Shown: in pieces, positions 62,383 to 64,000 of the stretch
Layout of the letters: each line of letters begins with the position of its first letter
Position numbering within the stretch: position 1 is the stretch's first letter
Source: Shimia sp040225985
GTDB lineage: Bacteria; Pseudomonadota; Alphaproteobacteria; Rhodobacterales; Rhodobacteraceae
Assembly (NCBI RefSeq): GCF_040225985.1
Contig: NZ_JBBPEU010000001.1
Span: forward strand, 372,001-436,000
DNA length: 64,000 nt
Reading direction: 5' to 3'
The notes under the pieces: generated by a model
Told to the model about the DNA's origin: nothing
Databases searched by the model: none
What the model saw: only the letters and a program-made list of their open reading frames with translations
Program-made: the position numbers and the translations under genes

Positions 62383-62643
62383 TCAGTCTTTCTGTTCGTT
62401 GATTTTGGCGATGGCGAGATCCAGAAGATCCTGTACCGTTTCCATATCGGCCATGTCATTGTCGACCGAAATATAGGCGCCGTATTTTTCCTCGATCGCC
62501 ATAAGGATCATAATGAAATCTGCAGACTGGATATCCAGATCGACCAGTTTCTTTTCAGGGGCAATATCAGCGACATCCACCATGCCTTCTTCTGCGACAA
62601 GTTCGAGAAGTTCCTGCTGAAGGTTTTGCGAGGTTTCCGTCAT
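62383..62643 (-). CDS. Acyl carrier protein, atypical
   Basis: 86 residues from ATG 62643-62641, after GGAAAGCACT. Helix 1 QQELLELVAEEGMVD, helix 2 DIQSADFIMILMAIEEKYG with Ser40 as the likely phosphopantetheine site, where the common form is DSL, and a final helix VQDLLDLAIAKINEQ. The DIQS form and early acidic residues set it apart from AcpP. It probably carries the chain made by the adjacent ketosynthase. Divergent from the PlsC-like gene, 66 bases apart. Confidence 0.85.
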   Translation of the reverse strand: MTETSQNLQQELLELVAEEGMVDVADIAPEKKLVDLDIQSADFIMILMAIEEKYGAYISVDNDMADMETVQDLLDLAIAKINEQKD

Positions 62644-62709
62644 TGTAGTGCTTTCCAACCTATACATTTCCAGCTATCCCATGTCGCGCAGACAGGTAGC
62701 CAATTCACC

Positions 62710-63411
62710 ATGAGCAATTCCGAAAACCACTCGACAAGAGCCGCAATCGGGACGTTTCTTTTCTATGTGCTGTCTGGGTTGGCCGCAATTCCCTTTCTGC
62801 CTTTCCTGCCACTTGTCATCATTCCGAAACGCTACACGTGGTGGATTTTCCGGATTTACCTAAATTTGCAGCTTTTTTTCTTGCGGATCTGCTGCGGTAT
62901 CCGGGTCAGGGTCACGGGGCGTGAAAATGTTCCCGACCGGCCGGTGCTATGGGCGTCTCAGCACGAATCCCAATGGGAAACCGTCTATTTTCAGGCACTG
63001 CTCGATAATCCGGCCATGTTTGCCAAAAAGGAAATCTTTTCCTATCCCTTGATCGGGCTTCTCACGCACTGGAACGGGCACATTCCCGTGGATCGCGGCG
63101 GGTCGATTGATGACATGCGCGCGGGATTAAAGGCGGGGGTTGATGTGGCGCGGCAGGGGCGCAGCATCTTGATTTTCCCAAGCGGTACGCGCGACAAGCG
63201 GGCCCGCGGCAAGGTGCAATCGGGTGTCGCGGTTCTTTACCAGTTGCTGGAATTGCCGGTCCTGCCAGTGCGCTTGAATTCCGCCACCTGCTGGCCGCCT
63301 AAAGGCTGGATCAAGTATCCGGGCACGATCCAGGTGGAAATCCTGCCCGCGATTGCGCCGGGCATGGACCGGCGCGCCTTTATCGAGCAATTGAGAAAAG
63401 ACCTCGCCTGA
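62710..63411 (+). CDS. Lysophospholipid acyltransferase (PlsC-like)
   Basis: 233 residues from ATG 62710; the open frame upstream overlaps the divergent ACP gene. Two N-terminal membrane helices (residues 12-37 and about 43-62). Acyltransferase motif H-x4-E in QHESQWETVYF (His85-Glu90), the second block HWNGHIPVDRGGS and the third FPSGTRDKRA. It acylates a lysolipid in the inner membrane, possibly with a chain delivered by the adjacent ACP; that coupling is inference from the gene order. Confidence 0.9.
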   Translation: MSNSENHSTRAAIGTFLFYVLSGLAAIPFLPFLPLVIIPKRYTWWIFRIYLNLQLFFLRICCGIRVRVTGRENVPDRPVLWASQHESQWETVYFQALLDNPAMFAKKEIFSYPLIGLLTHWNGHIPVDRGGSIDDMRAGLKAGVDVARQGRSILIFPSGTRDKRARGKVQSGVAVLYQLLELPVLPVRLNSATCWPPKGWIKYPGTIQVEILPAIAPGMDRRAFIEQLRKDLA

Positions 63412-63417
63412 ATGCGC

Positions 63418-64000
63418 TCAGGTGAGTGCATAAAGCAGCACCGACAGTGTGACAAAGGCAGCGCTGGTCGCGATCAGCATTGCCAGCGAGGCGAGGCCCT
63501 CCAGCCCCTGTTCCTGCGCCAGTACGGCATAGATCCCGAACATCGGCATTGCCGCTGACAGCACCGCCGCAGTGGCAAGATCGGGTGACACGGCCAATCC
63601 CGCCACCGGCAGCGCCAGCAGGGCCAGCCCAACCAGCACCGGATGCAGCACCAGCTTGCCCACGGCAATCTGCCCGGCCAGCGCGCGGTTGCCTTTGGTC
63701 GGCAGCCCGACCAGCGATCCGCCAATCACCACCAGCGAAAGCGCCGCCGCCGAGGCCGCCAGCATATCCAGCAGGCGAAGCGCGGGGGGCGGAATGGGCA
63801 GGTTCACCATCGACACAACAAGGCCCAACAGCAATCCGATCACCATCGGGCGTTTAACCAACCCCCAGAGAAGCATTGCGATCCGTACCCCAAGCCCCGC
63901 ATGAGCGCCCCCCTTGGCCCAATCCATCAGGATCAGGCAGATGGGAATCAGCACGATGTTCTCGACAAGGAAGTTGAGCGCAAGGATCACACCGGCCAGA
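63418..64000 (-). CDS. AEC-family transporter, N-terminal part outside the window
   Basis: About 194 codons read without a stop to the right edge; the beginning lies beyond it. Five membrane segments typical of the auxin-efflux-carrier family are visible (ALNFLVENIVLIPICLILMD; VKRPMVIGLLLGLVVSMVN; AASAAALSLVVIGGSLVGLP; LATAAVLSAAMPMFGIYAVL; AMLIATSAAFVTLSVLLYAL). Family members export small organic acids or malonate-type anions; a link to matB is possible but unproven. Confidence 0.85.
   Translation of the reverse strand, partial: LAGVILALNFLVENIVLIPICLILMDWAKGGAHAGLGVRIAMLLWGLVKRPMVIGLLLGLVVSMVNLPIPPPALRLLDMLAASAAALSLVVIGGSLVGLPTKGNRALAGQIAVGKLVLHPVLVGLALLALPVAGLAVSPDLATAAVLSAAMPMFGIYAVLAQEQGLEGLASLAMLIATSAAFVTLSVLLYALT

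Overview
The window looks like a chromosomal segment of an alphaproteobacterium of the family Rhodobacteraceae (Roseobacter group). The support is gene content and order rather than a marker gene: the petP-petR pair next to ilvE, the dxs-ispA-xseB-deacetylase order, gltD-gltB beside an NDUFA9-like gene and uppP, and an amn-ade pair, in GC-rich DNA with frequent 4-base start/stop overlaps. No phage, transposase, CRISPR array or plasmid function was recognised. The only RNA gene seen is a tRNA-Leu(CAG).

Region 1 (1-12.4 kb, minus strand) is a surface-glycan locus. An upstream operon (rfbC, rfbB, rfbD, then rfbA after a 415-base gap) makes dTDP-L-rhamnose. A downstream operon holds a dTDP-sugar 3,4-ketoisomerase, a sugar aminotransferase, a 1919-residue protein with three glycosyltransferase modules, and the start of a GNAT acetyltransferase cut by the window edge. 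Together they predict an N-acylated 3-amino-3,6-dideoxyhexose plus rhamnose. The regions upstream of fdtA and rfbC share a two-part exact motif (9 + 12 bases) that may be a common operator.

Region 2 (12.4-20.2 kb) has four genes for secreted proteins (two on each strand; one is SUMF1-like and Cys-rich), then an SDR gene divergent from a HAD-UbiA fusion, with an FNR/FixK-like box between them, and an outer-membrane barrel. The HAD domain of the fusion has Glu where the nucleophilic Asp is expected.

Region 3 (20.4-39.4 kb) is mostly housekeeping: tRNA-Leu, NDUFA9-like protein, uppP, glutamate synthase, mtgA, a GST, queG, a hydantoinase-like ATPase, a thiol/oxidative-damage group (msrA, msrB, glutathione peroxidase, a Tat-exported thioredoxin and a CcdA-like protein), two transporters and HU.

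Region 4 (39.5-50.5 kb) is catabolic. AMP nucleosidase and adenine deaminase overlap by 4 bases and would turn AMP into hypoxanthine. A GlxA-type regulator is divergent from an acyl-CoA dehydrogenase, a SelW-like CxxC protein, an ADP-forming acyl-CoA ligase and a CaiD-like hydratase, which suggests breakdown of carnitine or a related acid.

Region 5 (50.5-64 kb) holds an isoprenoid operon (dxs-ispA-xseB-deacetylase), petPR, ilvE, an EamA transporter and, at the right end, a compact acyl-chain module: malonyl-CoA synthetase, MaoC-like dehydratase, ketosynthase, an atypical ACP and a PlsC acyltransferase. This module and the glycan locus are the best candidates for undescribed biology. A dispersed two-hairpin repeat occurs at 30.5 kb and 57.8 kb in opposite orientations.
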